A stretch of DNA of 64,000 nucleotides from Fimbriimonadaceae bacterium (GCA_019638675.1 JAHBTE010000001.1:2202605-2266604); one strand, 5' to 3'. Counted from the stretch's first letter, positions 26,646-35,235 are shown. Numbers and translations: made by a program. The notes: a model not told the origin generated them from the sequence alone.

Positions 26646-27491
26646 TTAGTCGATCACAGAGACTTCAACCGCAGGAACGAGGCCGATTCTTGCACCTTCG
26701 CTCAGCAAAAGCCGAATCGCCTTGATTCCGTCTTCTCCCATATCGCGAGTGCGCTCGTTGACGTACATCCCAACGAACGTATCGCTGGTATCAACATCCA
26801 TTCCGCGAGCGAATGAGAGAGCGTAATCGAGAGCGCGGTCTCGGTTGTTGAGACTGGCCTCAATTGACTCGCGCATGCAACGGCTGACTTCCAGGCAAGC
26901 ATCGTTGCCCAAATCCTTACGAACGACGTTTACACCAAGTGGCAGAGGAAGGCCATTGGTTTTCTCCTTCCACCACTTGCCCATGTTGGCGATTTCAACC
27001 ATGCCTTCTTCGGCGTAGGTGAGCTGGCCCTCATGGATAATTAATCCTGCCTTGTAGTTTCCGGCTTTGATTTGAGGAATGATTTCATCAAACGGTACAA
27101 CCTCAAATTTTGGCTTGACGCCTGGGCCGTATTGATCTTCGAACCACAAATTCAACTGAAGAAACGCCGAAGTGAGCGTGCCAGGAACTGCTATAACCGT
27201 ATCTTTTAATTCTTCGTTGCTGATCATATTCTCGGCAACGATCATTGGGCCGTAATCTTCGCCGAACGATCCGCCATGGCGAAGAAGCGCATACTTATCG
27301 CTGACATAAGCAAAAGCATGAACACTGACCGCACTGCTTTCTAATTTGCCGTCTTTCGCCCAGTCATTTAGGGTTTGAATATCTCGCAAGATGTGCTCGA
27401 ATTCATAGTCGCTTTTCACTTCTCCGCTCGCAAGCCCCCAGAACATAAACGCATCATCGGAATCTGGCGAGTGACCAAGACGAATCTTCAT
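26646..27491 (-). CDS. mqnD: 1,4-dihydroxy-6-naphthoate synthase (MqnD), futalosine menaquinone pathway
   Basis: A 281-aa protein with the periplasmic-binding-protein-like fold of MqnA/MqnD. The opening LGHSPDSDDAFMFWGLASG corresponds to the conserved SPCPNDT/D-F motif of this group. Other landmarks are GSFGEDYGPMIVA, IAVPGTLTSAFLQLNLW, GLIIHEGQLTYAEEGM and GLPLPLGVNVVRKDL, the last containing the conserved PLP(L)G segment of MqnD rather than MqnA. MqnD converts cyclic dehypoxanthinyl futalosine to 1,4-dihydroxy-6-naphthoate in the cytoplasm. No other menaquinone genes are in the window. The ATG has GAAGGAAG just upstream. Confidence 0.85.
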   Translation of the reverse strand: MKIRLGHSPDSDDAFMFWGLASGEVKSDYEFEHILRDIQTLNDWAKDGKLESSAVSVHAFAYVSDKYALLRHGGSFGEDYGPMIVAENMISNEELKDTVIAVPGTLTSAFLQLNLWFEDQYGPGVKPKFEVVPFDEIIPQIKAGNYKAGLIIHEGQLTYAEEGMVEIANMGKWWKEKTNGLPLPLGVNVVRKDLGNDACLEVSRCMRESIEASLNNRDRALDYALSFARGMDVDTSDTFVGMYVNERTRDMGEDGIKAIRLLLSEGARIGLVPAVEVSVID

Positions 27492-27587
27492 ACTTCCTTC
27501 AATCTACCAAGCTGGGCGAGTTGTCCTTGGGGACATCTCGTTGAAAGAACAACCAAACCTCGGTTTCATCTGGCAAAATAGGGGCTG

Positions 27588-27995
27588 ATGGTTACGTACA
27601 CAGATCAAGTTGACGGGATTACAGCCAGTCAGCTCGTTGGTTTCTTTGAAGGTTGGCCCGAGCACCCTGATCAGGAAACCCATCTGCGCATTCTCAAACA
27701 AAGTAGCCATGTTGTTTTAGCCAAAGATGGTGACCGCGTCATCGGGTTCATTACGGCGGTTAGTGATAATGTTTTGTGTGCATACGTTCCACTGCTTGAA
27801 GTCTTGCCTGAATATCGACGCCAAGGGGTTGGCAAAGAGCTTGTACGCCTGATGCTTCTTAAACTTGGTGATCTCTATATGATCGATGTGACCTGTGATT
27901 CAGAGCTTCGCCCGTTTTATCTAAGCATGGGTATGAGTGCAATGACAGCAATGTGTAAGCGTAATTACCAAAATCAAGCGGGCAAGCCAGATTAA
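27588..27995 (+). CDS. GNAT-family N-acetyltransferase
   Basis: A 135-aa single-domain acetyltransferase. The acetyl-CoA binding motif A is visible as VLPEYRRQGVGKELVRLMLLKL (Q/RxxGxG/A type), preceded by the strand GDRVIGFITAVSDN, and PFYLSMGM marks the closing motif B region. Substrate cannot be inferred. It is divergent from mqnD. The region upstream has no Shine-Dalgarno sequence at normal spacing; CAAAAT ends 8 nt before the ATG. Confidence 0.85.
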   Translation: MVTYTDQVDGITASQLVGFFEGWPEHPDQETHLRILKQSSHVVLAKDGDRVIGFITAVSDNVLCAYVPLLEVLPEYRRQGVGKELVRLMLLKLGDLYMIDVTCDSELRPFYLSMGMSAMTAMCKRNYQNQAGKPD

Positions 27996-28020
27996 CCGAC
28001 TTGCCCGCCTAGTCTTATTT
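27978..28020 (+). terminator. Stem-loop at the end of the GNAT gene
   Basis: GCGGGCAAG (27978-27986) pairs with CTTGCCCGC (28000-28008), 9 bp with a 13-nt loop that contains the GNAT stop codon, followed by CTAGTCTTATTT. It probably terminates the GNAT transcript and sits between two convergent genes. Confidence 0.65.
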
Positions 28021-28030
28021 GATAGTGGAT

Positions 28031-29044
28031 TTAGCTGTTCTTGCGCTTTCGTCGAGCGATAACCAAAGCGGTTACCCCTAACCCGATCATGCTGAATGGT
28101 TCAGGAACGGATTGCAGATTGTAGCCAATCACGTCGAAAGCCTGGATATCATTTGCGCTGATGGCCATGAGTTCTCCAGGAGCAGCGGTTGGATCCATGA
28201 TGCCGATTCCTGAATTGTCACGCCAGTGACTAGCTTGGTTACCATCGCCGAGATTGACACCGCGTGAAAACTGAACACCCAGATTGGCTCCATTGTTAAT
28301 TGAGAAGTACTTAGGATTGTTATCAGCAACAAAATCCCGTTGCAATCCGAACCCACCGCGGTTGGAATAGCGGAATAAATCTAGGGTCTTCAGCAATCGG
28401 CTGTTTTCGCTTTGTGTACCGTTAGCTGTATCCAGTCCGTCGACTCCGCTTGTAAAACCAAGAGCGTGACCGATTTCATGGGTTGCAACCCCGACAAGGT
28501 CATACTGACCAGCGGTGATTCCGTTTGATGGATCGAAATCCCAGCTAAAGGAACTGCTGAAAGTGATTGTCGCATCAGTGCTTGCAGTGGTGCTAATACC
28601 AAGTGCTTTAGCATTTGCGGTGTTGATGTTCAGAGTAGTGTTGTTTGTTGAACCATTGTTATCCAGGTAAACATTGCTGTTAGTGGAGTTATGATTGGTT
28701 AAGAAATCGATTGAAGAACCAAGTCCAAGACTATTAACCGCAGTTGTGTCGTCGCCTGAAGTTGCGTCATTCATCATTGCTGTACGCAACGCGCTTAAGC
28801 TCACATTTTGTGAAGAAGAGCCTGCAGCGCCTAGAACACCAGTTGGAAGAGCTTGCCAACCGATTGTCACGTTTACGGTGAAGTTATCGCTGAATAAGTC
28901 TGACCAACGCTGACCCGCCTGAGCAAACGCGTTCTGAACGTTTGTTGGCACTGAACCAGACGTAGTGAAGTTGAAGTTCAACGCAAACGCTGATGTGTTC
29001 AAACACACGAAAGCGAAAGCAAGGGAAACCAGTTTTTTTTGCAT
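28031..29044 (-). CDS. PEP-CTERM-sorted zinc metalloprotease (NF038122-like)
   Basis: A 337-aa exported protein: signal peptide (MQKKLVSLAFAFVCLNTSAFA), a Ser/Asn/Thr-rich catalytic domain with the zinc motif HEIGHALGF (around residue 190; the third ligand would be the Asp after GFTSGV), and a C-terminal tripartite sorting signal of VPEP, a hydrophobic helix (FSMIGLGVTALVI) and ARRKRK. That tail is a PEP-CTERM signal, handled by an exosortase that is not in this window. The layout matches the NF038122 family of PEP-CTERM proteases. It probably acts at the cell surface or in matrix; the target is unknown. Confidence 0.85.
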   Translation of the reverse strand: MQKKLVSLAFAFVCLNTSAFALNFNFTTSGSVPTNVQNAFAQAGQRWSDLFSDNFTVNVTIGWQALPTGVLGAAGSSSQNVSLSALRTAMMNDATSGDDTTAVNSLGLGSSIDFLTNHNSTNSNVYLDNNGSTNNTTLNINTANAKALGISTTASTDATITFSSSFSWDFDPSNGITAGQYDLVGVATHEIGHALGFTSGVDGLDTANGTQSENSRLLKTLDLFRYSNRGGFGLQRDFVADNNPKYFSINNGANLGVQFSRGVNLGDGNQASHWRDNSGIGIMDPTAAPGELMAISANDIQAFDVIGYNLQSVPEPFSMIGLGVTALVIARRKRKNS

Positions 29045-29203
29045 GCTAATTCCTATCCTAAAAATCTGCCTTGCAGACTTAGAAGCGAGTGCGCCCCTAC
29101 TTGAAGCACAACTAACTGAATTTTAGCTGATGCCAACAAACTAGCCTCAGGCAAAAATAGCGGTATTTGGTTAAATTTAACATAAAACTAGCAATAACCA
29201 GTA

Positions 29204-29236
29204 AAAAAGCTGGGCACCTAACGGTACCCAGCTTTT
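29204..29236 (-). terminator. Intrinsic terminator of the E1 operon
   Basis: AAAAGCTGGG (29205-29214) pairs with CCCAGCTTTT (29227-29236), extended inward by ACC/GGT. Read on the minus strand the hairpin ends in TTTTTTAC, just after the E1 beta stop. The plus-strand side is also T-rich, so it may work in both directions. Confidence 0.8.
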
Positions 29237-29255
29237 CGTATTGATTTCAGATGAT

Positions 29256-30236
29256 TTAACCCAGTTTGCGAACAGCGGCAATTACATCGTCAACGTCGGG
29301 AATGCACTCAAGTTCCAGGTTGCGGGCGTAAGGTGTTGGAACGTTCAATCCGCCACACCGAACAACTGGTGCATCAAGCTCATCAAAGCTTTCTTCGCCG
29401 ATTCTTGCGGCAATTTCCCCGCCAAATCCGCCGAACTTCCAGTCTTCATACACAACCACCGCGCGGTGAGTCTTAGCCACGCTTGCGTTGATTGTTGTCA
29501 TGTCTAGAGGGCTGAGGGATCGAACGTCAACAACTTCTGCACTGATGCCATCTTTCTCGAGTGCTTCGGCTGCGGCGAGGTTTACCTGCGTCATTCGTGA
29601 ATAACCAATCAGGCTGACATCTTTTCCTTCGTGGAGGATTTGCGCCTTACCAAAAGGAATTGAAAAGTCTCTGTCGTCAGGAACTTCGCCCTTAACAGTG
29701 TACAAACCTGGGTTTTCGGTGAAGATAACTGGGTTATCGTCGCGGATTGCCGTGCGGAGCATTCCGTATGCATCGACCGCAGTTGCCGGGGCGACTACTT
29801 TGAGGCCAGGCGCGTGTGCATACCAACCTTCCAAGCAGTGAGTGTGTTGTGCCGATAGCTGCTTTGCCGCTCCACCAGGGCCGCGTACAACCAAAGGCAC
29901 TTTAGCTTGACCACCCGTCATGTAGTGAATTTTTGCTGCATGGTTGATGATTTGATCCATCGCGAGAATGGAAAACGACATTGTCATCATTTCAACCACT
30001 GGTCGAAGTCCGACCATCGCCGCGCCAATTGCGATTCCGGTAAATCCAGCTTCCGTGATTGGCGTATCAACGATCCGCTTGCCTCCGTATTTTTCAAACA
30101 TCCCTTGCGTAACTCGGAATGTGCCCTGGTAGCGGCCAATATCTTCGCCCATGATAAGCACGTTTTCATCGTGCTCAATTTCTTCTGCCAGCACCTTAGA
30201 AATGGCATCTCGATAAGTCATTTCAATAGTTGCCAT
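29256..30236 (-). CDS. pdhB: 2-oxoacid (pyruvate) dehydrogenase E1 component, beta subunit
   Basis: About 326 aa from ATG 30236, chosen over the longer frame because AAAGGA lies upstream and because the alpha-subunit stop (TAA) precedes it by 1 nt. Landmarks are VLIMGEDIGRYQGTFRVTQGM, DTPITEAGFTGIAIGAAMVGLRPVVE, GGQAKVPLVVRGPGG and QHTHCLEGWYAHAPGLKVV-type text. E1 beta, with the alpha subunit, performs thiamine-diphosphate-dependent decarboxylation and acetyl transfer to lipoyl-E2. E2 and E3 are not in the window; acetoin dehydrogenase E1 is an alternative assignment. Confidence 0.88.
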   Translation of the reverse strand: MATIEMTYRDAISKVLAEEIEHDENVLIMGEDIGRYQGTFRVTQGMFEKYGGKRIVDTPITEAGFTGIAIGAAMVGLRPVVEMMTMSFSILAMDQIINHAAKIHYMTGGQAKVPLVVRGPGGAAKQLSAQHTHCLEGWYAHAPGLKVVAPATAVDAYGMLRTAIRDDNPVIFTENPGLYTVKGEVPDDRDFSIPFGKAQILHEGKDVSLIGYSRMTQVNLAAAEALEKDGISAEVVDVRSLSPLDMTTINASVAKTHRAVVVYEDWKFGGFGGEIAARIGEESFDELDAPVVRCGGLNVPTPYARNLELECIPDVDDVIAAVRKLG

Positions 30237-30237
30237 T

Positions 30238-31251
30238 TTAGTGTCCTTTCTCCGGTTCCATGTCGGTGTACACGTTTGCGTAAACCTCGTCTGCATCTGG
30301 GAATGGAGATGCGTCGGCAGCTTCATAAATTGCTTCAACTTGATCAGTTAGCTCTTCATCAATCGCTTCCATCTTTTCGCGATTCATGATGTTGCGGTCA
30401 ATCAAAACCTTTTCAAGTCGTGCGATCGGGTCTCGCTTTTCTGCCGCTGCTTCTTCTTCCTTGGTTCGGTAAAGCTGGCGATCATTGTCAGCCGCACCGT
30501 GTCCGTTGAACCGGTAGTTCATGATTTCCATCACGTACGGCTTTTGCTCTTTGCGAACCCAATCTACGATGCGCTTTGCATCCTTGATAAAGCTCAAGAT
30601 ATCCATGCCGTCTACGCGTTCGCTTTTGATTCCGAACGGTTCGCCGCGCTTATAGAGTTCTGTGTCAGCAGCGTGATACTCAAGCCGAGTTCCCATAGCG
30701 AACTCGTTGTTTTCTATTGCGAAGATAATTGGCAAATCCCAAAGGGCTGCCATGTTCATCGATTCAAAAACCACGCCTTGGTTCGCGGCTCCATCGCCCA
30801 GTAAGCAGAGAGTGACTCGATCTTCACCTTTGTATTTGCTGCCAAAAGCTAAACCTGCACCCAAAGGAATATGTCCACCAACGATTCCCCAGCCACCGAA
30901 GAATCCTTTTTCGATGTCGTAAACGTGCATCGAACCGCCTTTTCCTCGACTGAGGCCAGCACTGCGACCCATGATCTCGCCCATGACAGAAACTGGATCG
31001 GAACCGAGCAACAAAGGTTGTGGGTGATCGCGATAAGCGGTAATGATGTAATCGTAAGTTGGCTTCAGAACGTGGTGGAATCCAACTGGTGTGACCTCCA
31101 TCCCCACGGCGGTGTGCATGTAACCGCCAATCTTGCCGAGTCGGTACGCAACGTTACACTTCTCTTCAAATCGACGGATGAACACCATCTGTCGATAAAA
31201 TTCTTCCAGCATCGCCGGGCTTTCTAATTCTTCCAATTTGGCCTTCGCCAC
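30238..31251 (-). CDS. pdhA: 2-oxoacid (pyruvate) dehydrogenase E1 component, alpha subunit
   Basis: About 337 aa. I place the start at GTG 31251, which has AGAGGA 8 nt upstream; the longest frame would begin at 31353 and run through an unlikely basic leader. The thiamine-diphosphate motif GDGAANQGVVFESMNMAALWDLP...ENN is complete, and RGKGGSMH and the AYRDHP-type loop are present. It pairs with the beta subunit directly downstream. The family covers pyruvate, branched-chain and acetoin E1; size and motifs fit the PdhA/AcoA type best. Confidence 0.88.
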   Translation of the reverse strand: MAKAKLEELESPAMLEEFYRQMVFIRRFEEKCNVAYRLGKIGGYMHTAVGMEVTPVGFHHVLKPTYDYIITAYRDHPQPLLLGSDPVSVMGEIMGRSAGLSRGKGGSMHVYDIEKGFFGGWGIVGGHIPLGAGLAFGSKYKGEDRVTLCLLGDGAANQGVVFESMNMAALWDLPIIFAIENNEFAMGTRLEYHAADTELYKRGEPFGIKSERVDGMDILSFIKDAKRIVDWVRKEQKPYVMEIMNYRFNGHGAADNDRQLYRTKEEEAAAEKRDPIARLEKVLIDRNIMNREKMEAIDEELTDQVEAIYEAADASPFPDADEVYANVYTDMEPEKGH

Positions 31252-31340
31252 GTGAATATTCCTCTTGAATCGTTGATTTTTAGCCCGCCGCTCCATTGAG
31301 ACGCGCTCATTAATTCTACCTGTCGTCCCCTTCTGCCTCC

Positions 31341-31380
31341 CGTGCCAGGTCATAAAATTGGCATTTTATGACCTGGCACG
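31341..31380. repeat. Perfect 18-bp inverted repeat in a divergent intergenic region
   Basis: CGTGCCAGGTCATAAAAT (31341-31358), a 4-nt TGGC loop, and its exact reverse complement (31363-31380) lie between pdhA (minus) and a TPR gene (plus), about 90 nt from pdhA and 110 nt from the TPR ATG. There is no T-run on either side and no second copy in the window, so neither terminator nor dispersed repeat fits well. The 31254-31489 gap otherwise holds only the TPR promoter signals. Confidence 0.75.
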
Positions 31381-31489
31381 GATACTGGGTTCGTATCACT
31401 CTAACTATCGGCAAGTTGCGACAATAATGACAACGTTACTGGTGGGCACGGGAACTTTACCCATAATGAACATAGTAGAGGAAGTCAGG

Positions 31490-31984
31490 ATGCTTCACAA
31501 ATTTGGCTGGATAATTGCGGTGCTTTCCTTGGTAATTGCAGGGGCGGCAGTTGCTCGGAATACTCAGCAGACTATTAAAGAGCGTGAGTACACGCAAACT
31601 AAATGGGAGGCAAAAGCTGCTTATGCCGAAGGAGACTGGGAAGCAGCAGAAGCACATTACAGAGAAATGGCGCGTAGACATCCTGACGATGCTCAGGCAT
31701 GGTTTATGTTAGGTTTTTCAGTTCACTATCAGGGCAGATATGATGAAGCCCGACAGCTCTTCCTCGATGCAGAAAAACTTGGAAGCAATAAAGGACTAGT
31801 TCACTACAATTTGGCTTGCGGATATGCCCAGCAAGGCGAAGAAAGGAAAGCCCTCCAAGAACTCAAAATTGCTATGGAAGTGGGTTTCAATCAGCCAGAT
31901 TGGGCAGAAGAAGATCCCGACCTTGAAAGCATTAGAATGAACGAACAATTTCACAAAATCGTCAATCAAATGCGAGAAAAGTGA
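31490..31984 (+). CDS. Membrane-anchored TPR protein
   Basis: About 164 aa from ATG 31490, which follows AGAGGA by 8 nt; a longer in-frame start at 31358 lies inside the inverted repeat and is unlikely. An N-terminal anchor (FGWIIAVLSLVIAGAAVA) precedes two or three tetratricopeptide repeats (AYAEGDWEAAEAHYREMARRHPDDAQAWFMLGFSVHYQG region). The closing segment EDPDLESIRMNEQFHKIV is mirrored in the next gene, suggesting duplication. Role unknown; probably protein-protein interaction at the periplasmic face. Confidence 0.7.
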   Translation: MLHKFGWIIAVLSLVIAGAAVARNTQQTIKEREYTQTKWEAKAAYAEGDWEAAEAHYREMARRHPDDAQAWFMLGFSVHYQGRYDEARQLFLDAEKLGSNKGLVHYNLACGYAQQGEERKALQELKIAMEVGFNQPDWAEEDPDLESIRMNEQFHKIVNQMREK

Positions 31985-32028
31985 AACGATCACTATTCCT
32001 CAAACGATAGATTTACAGGGCATAAATC

Positions 32029-32967
32029 ATGGTCACAGCGTTAGCATTCGTTGTATCCGCATTCACATTGGGTTTAGAAGGGCAGAATTCTGTTCCAACG
32101 AGCAGAGAAAGTGCTACAGGAATTGTTGAACAACTTCGCGGAGAGGCTGGTCAGGCATTTGAAAGTTCAGATTGGAAAACAGCTGAAATAAAATATTCCA
32201 AGCTAACCACTACGCCACATGCGAAAGCAGTTGACTTTTACCGACTTGGACAGTCTAGGGTTGAACTTGGTCAATATGATCGTGCACTTAAACCAATAGA
32301 TGTTGCATTAGCCGCCACATACGATCCGAAAGAGTGCGAATTCATGCTTTCTCGAGCCTACGCTGGCATGGACCTCGTCGAAACTGCGTTTAACCATCTC
32401 GACATAGCGGTTCAAAGCGGATTCGAAGATATTGATTTGCTCAAAAAAGCGAACGAGTTTAATTCCATTCGTACGCACAAGAGATATGTGGTTGCAGCAG
32501 AAATGATTGAATTTCCTGCAGTCAAGTACAAAAATGGCAAGTTACTCGACTTTATGCTTGGGTTCTGGAATTACATGATGCCCGGTGGCGGTCAAGGGGG
32601 ATTCTCTGTAATCAAAAAGCAGAATAAGGGCTACGAAATTCAGGAATCTTGGACAAGTATTGATGGAACAAAATCCACAACCACTTACTCATTTAACAAA
32701 CTTACAGGCAAATGGCACTCTGTTTCGGTGACTTCGGAAGGCTGGAAATCTGAGCGAGATGTGACGAAGATCGCGGATGGAGTGAGAATTCAGGGGGTTA
32801 CTAACTTCCCTGATGGAACTTCGCAATATGTTCGCGAAGAGTGGAAACAGAAGCCAAATAACGAAGTTGATCATGTGATTTTCCATTCGTACGATGAAGG
32901 TCAAACCTGGGAAGAAATTGTGCGCGGCAAATTCTCCGTTGCCATCGAACAAACTCCTCCTATATAA
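32029..32967 (+). CDS. TPR protein with DUF1579-like C-terminal domain
   Basis: A 312-aa protein with a short signal-like N-terminus (MVTALAFVVSAFTLGLEG). Residues ~30-160 are TPR helices related to the upstream gene: AFESSDWKTAEIKYSKL, FYRLGQSRVELGQYDRAL, then EDIDLLKKANEFNSIRTHKRYV, matching the EDPDLESIRMNEQFHKIV end there. Residues ~175-312 form a beta-rich domain beginning FMLGFWNYMMPGG and ending WEEIVRGKFSV, comparable to the DUF1579-like protein at 24382. Substrate unknown. It lies 44 nt after the first TPR gene, probably cotranscribed. Confidence 0.65.
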   Translation: MVTALAFVVSAFTLGLEGQNSVPTSRESATGIVEQLRGEAGQAFESSDWKTAEIKYSKLTTTPHAKAVDFYRLGQSRVELGQYDRALKPIDVALAATYDPKECEFMLSRAYAGMDLVETAFNHLDIAVQSGFEDIDLLKKANEFNSIRTHKRYVVAAEMIEFPAVKYKNGKLLDFMLGFWNYMMPGGGQGGFSVIKKQNKGYEIQESWTSIDGTKSTTTYSFNKLTGKWHSVSVTSEGWKSERDVTKIADGVRIQGVTNFPDGTSQYVREEWKQKPNNEVDHVIFHSYDEGQTWEEIVRGKFSVAIEQTPPI

Positions 32968-33020
32968 CTACTAGCAAATTTACTGGCTCAATCCACCCTA
33001 ATACATGACAAACTAAGAGC

Positions 33021-33036
33021 GAGAATACGTATTCTC
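33021..33036. promoter_or_regulatory. 16-bp perfect palindrome upstream of the amylase gene
   Basis: GAGAATACGTATTCTC is a perfect palindrome with a central CG, 11 nt before the ATG at 33048. A central CpG is typical of LacI/GalR-family operators, regulators that commonly control carbohydrate genes. No such regulator is encoded in the window, so the role is inference. Confidence 0.5.
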
Positions 33037-33047
33037 ACATTGGAGCC

Positions 33048-35228
33048 ATGATGAAACTTTTCCGAATTACTCTGATATTCATCAGTGCTTGCTTATGGAG
33101 TTTCGGGTCTTGCCAAACTATTCAGCCGTTGGTAGGAAACGGCCCTTGGACAGAATCGCAATTTATTACGTCAAGCGGCTGGCGCTACTATTCGGTAGAT
33201 GTCGAAGATTGGCATGGCAACTTTTCCATTGAATTTTCGTTGAGACGTAATGAAGTTGCTTGCTATATTCGTCATGGTGCGTTGCCAACGACCTCTGCTT
33301 ACGATACGTATATTCCCAGCAATGTTAGGTCAGTCCGGCAAGTTGAGATATCTAACACAAGCCAAGTTAAATTGAAAACAGGACGCTACTATATTGGCTT
33401 TTACAGTTCTTCATCAGGATTCTTTACTGCTCAAATTAATAGAAGTATTGTGCCTAGCCATGTGCCAGGCATGGGCAGTACTCCATCTACAGAAGGTACT
33501 AGCTTCAGGACATACGCTCCCTTTGCAAGTAGTGTTAATGTTGCAGGTCAGTTCAATGGCTGGAGCGGAACCGTGGCTCCATTGGCTAATGAAGGTAGCG
33601 GCTACTACTCCGTGTTTTATCGGAATGCCAATGCCGGGCAACAATATAAGTATGTGATCCGTAATGGGGTCGCCACATACTGGCGGCAAGACCCCTATTC
33701 GCCTCAAATCACCAATTCAATTGGAAACAGCGTGATTTACAACCAAGGCGCGTACCAATGGCAATCAAATAACTACAGCACCCCTAATTGGAATGACCTT
33801 GTGATATACGAGATGCACATCGGTACGTTCAACGATTTGCCGGGCGGTGCTCCCGGAACGTTCAATACTGCTATCCAGCGCTTAAACTACCTTCAAGACC
33901 TCGGAATCAACGCAATTGAACTTCTGCCGATCAACGAATTTCCCGGCGACTTCAGTTGGGGTTACAACCCATCCCACCCATTCGCAGTCGAAACCGCTTA
34001 CGGTGGCCCAAACGAACTCAAACGATTTGTAGATGAAGCCCATAAGCGCGGGATCGCTGTGCTACTCGATGTGGTTCATAACCATTACGGGCCAAATGAT
34101 CTCGACATTTGGCAGTACGACGGCTGGAGTCAGAACGGATACGGAGGGCTGTTCTTTTACAACGATAACCGGGCAATCACACCCTGGGGCAGCACCCGCC
34201 CTGATTTCGGACGCGGATTTGTTCGCCAGTACATCCGAGACAACGCGCTCATGTGGCTAGAGGAATTCCGCATCGATGGATTCCGCTGGGACAGTGTCCT
34301 GAACATCCGAACAACTAACAATGGTGACAATGGCGACGGTTGGAGCCTGATGCAGTGGATTAACGATGAAATCAATGCTCGCCAGCCCTGGAAGATTAAC
34401 ATCGCCGAAGACCTGCAAGGCAATGCGTGGATTACCAAAACAACTGGTGACGGCGGAGCTGGTTTCGATTCTCAGTGGTCGCCGGGATTCGTCCACCCCA
34501 TGCGCCCGCTTATGACTAACCCGAGTGACAGTTCACGTAACATGAACGACCTGAGTGGAGCACTCTTGGAAAACTACAACGGTCAAGCTTTGCAGAGAAC
34601 AATCTACACGGAATCGCATGACGAAGTCGCAAATGGACGCTCCCGAGTGCCGCAAGAAATTGATCCTGGCAATCCTGGTTCTTACTGGGCACGCAAACGA
34701 TCAACTCTAGGTGCCGCTGTCACCATGACCGCCCCAGGAATTCCAATGCTCTTCCAAGGTCAGGAAGTTCTAGAAGACGGTTATTTCCAGGATAGCGACC
34801 CCATTGACTGGAGCAAGGAAATCACTTACTCCGGCATTCGCCTACTCTACAAAGATTTGATTCGACTTCGCCGCAATATGGATGGCAAAACCGCCGGCTT
34901 AACCGGAGGCAACATCAACCTATTCCATGTCAACCATGGAGCAAAAGTCGCGGCTTATCACCGCTGGAAAAACGGTGGTGTTGGTGACGATGTAGTCGTC
35001 TTGGTTAACTTCAGCAACACGCAATTTGCCAGCTACGAGATTGGTCTTCCCCGCTCTGGTGCATGGAACGTGGTGTTCAACAGCGATTGGAACGGCTACT
35101 GTAGCGATTACCTCAACACATTTACGGCAAACGTCAACACGAACCCAAATCCAATGCACGGTTTTGGTCAACGAGCAACATTTGCCCTCGGGCCGTATTC
35201 TGCGGTGATATTGACTCAGGCAAATTAG
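33048..35228 (+). CDS. Secreted GH13 alpha-glucan enzyme (PPC-like + CBM48 + GH13)
   Basis: A 726-aa exported protein. Signal peptide (LFRITLIFISACLWSFGSC), then a beta domain at ~25-130 resembling the pre-peptidase C-terminal fold, then a CBM48/E-set domain at ~150-235 (FRTYAPFASSVNVAGQFNGW), then the GH13 barrel. All four GH13 regions are present: DVVHNHYGP, IDGFRWDS (nucleophile Asp near 415), IAED (acid/base Glu near 454) and TESHDE (Asp near 525). CBM48 next to GH13 suggests branching-enzyme or maltooligosyltrehalose-hydrolase relatives, but those are cytoplasmic while this one has a signal peptide. GGAG precedes two tandem ATGs. Specificity is not predictable here. Confidence 0.88.
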   Translation: MMKLFRITLIFISACLWSFGSCQTIQPLVGNGPWTESQFITSSGWRYYSVDVEDWHGNFSIEFSLRRNEVACYIRHGALPTTSAYDTYIPSNVRSVRQVEISNTSQVKLKTGRYYIGFYSSSSGFFTAQINRSIVPSHVPGMGSTPSTEGTSFRTYAPFASSVNVAGQFNGWSGTVAPLANEGSGYYSVFYRNANAGQQYKYVIRNGVATYWRQDPYSPQITNSIGNSVIYNQGAYQWQSNNYSTPNWNDLVIYEMHIGTFNDLPGGAPGTFNTAIQRLNYLQDLGINAIELLPINEFPGDFSWGYNPSHPFAVETAYGGPNELKRFVDEAHKRGIAVLLDVVHNHYGPNDLDIWQYDGWSQNGYGGLFFYNDNRAITPWGSTRPDFGRGFVRQYIRDNALMWLEEFRIDGFRWDSVLNIRTTNNGDNGDGWSLMQWINDEINARQPWKINIAEDLQGNAWITKTTGDGGAGFDSQWSPGFVHPMRPLMTNPSDSSRNMNDLSGALLENYNGQALQRTIYTESHDEVANGRSRVPQEIDPGNPGSYWARKRSTLGAAVTMTAPGIPMLFQGQEVLEDGYFQDSDPIDWSKEITYSGIRLLYKDLIRLRRNMDGKTAGLTGGNINLFHVNHGAKVAAYHRWKNGGVGDDVVVLVNFSNTQFASYEIGLPRSGAWNVVFNSDWNGYCSDYLNTFTANVNTNPNPMHGFGQRATFALGPYSAVILTQAN

Positions 35229-35235
35229 AACGAAG

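Noticed and set aside
31358-31489. Longer N-terminus of the TPR protein
   Set aside because: The TTG lies within the 18-bp inverted repeat; ATG 31490 has AGAGGA upstream and opens a normal membrane anchor.
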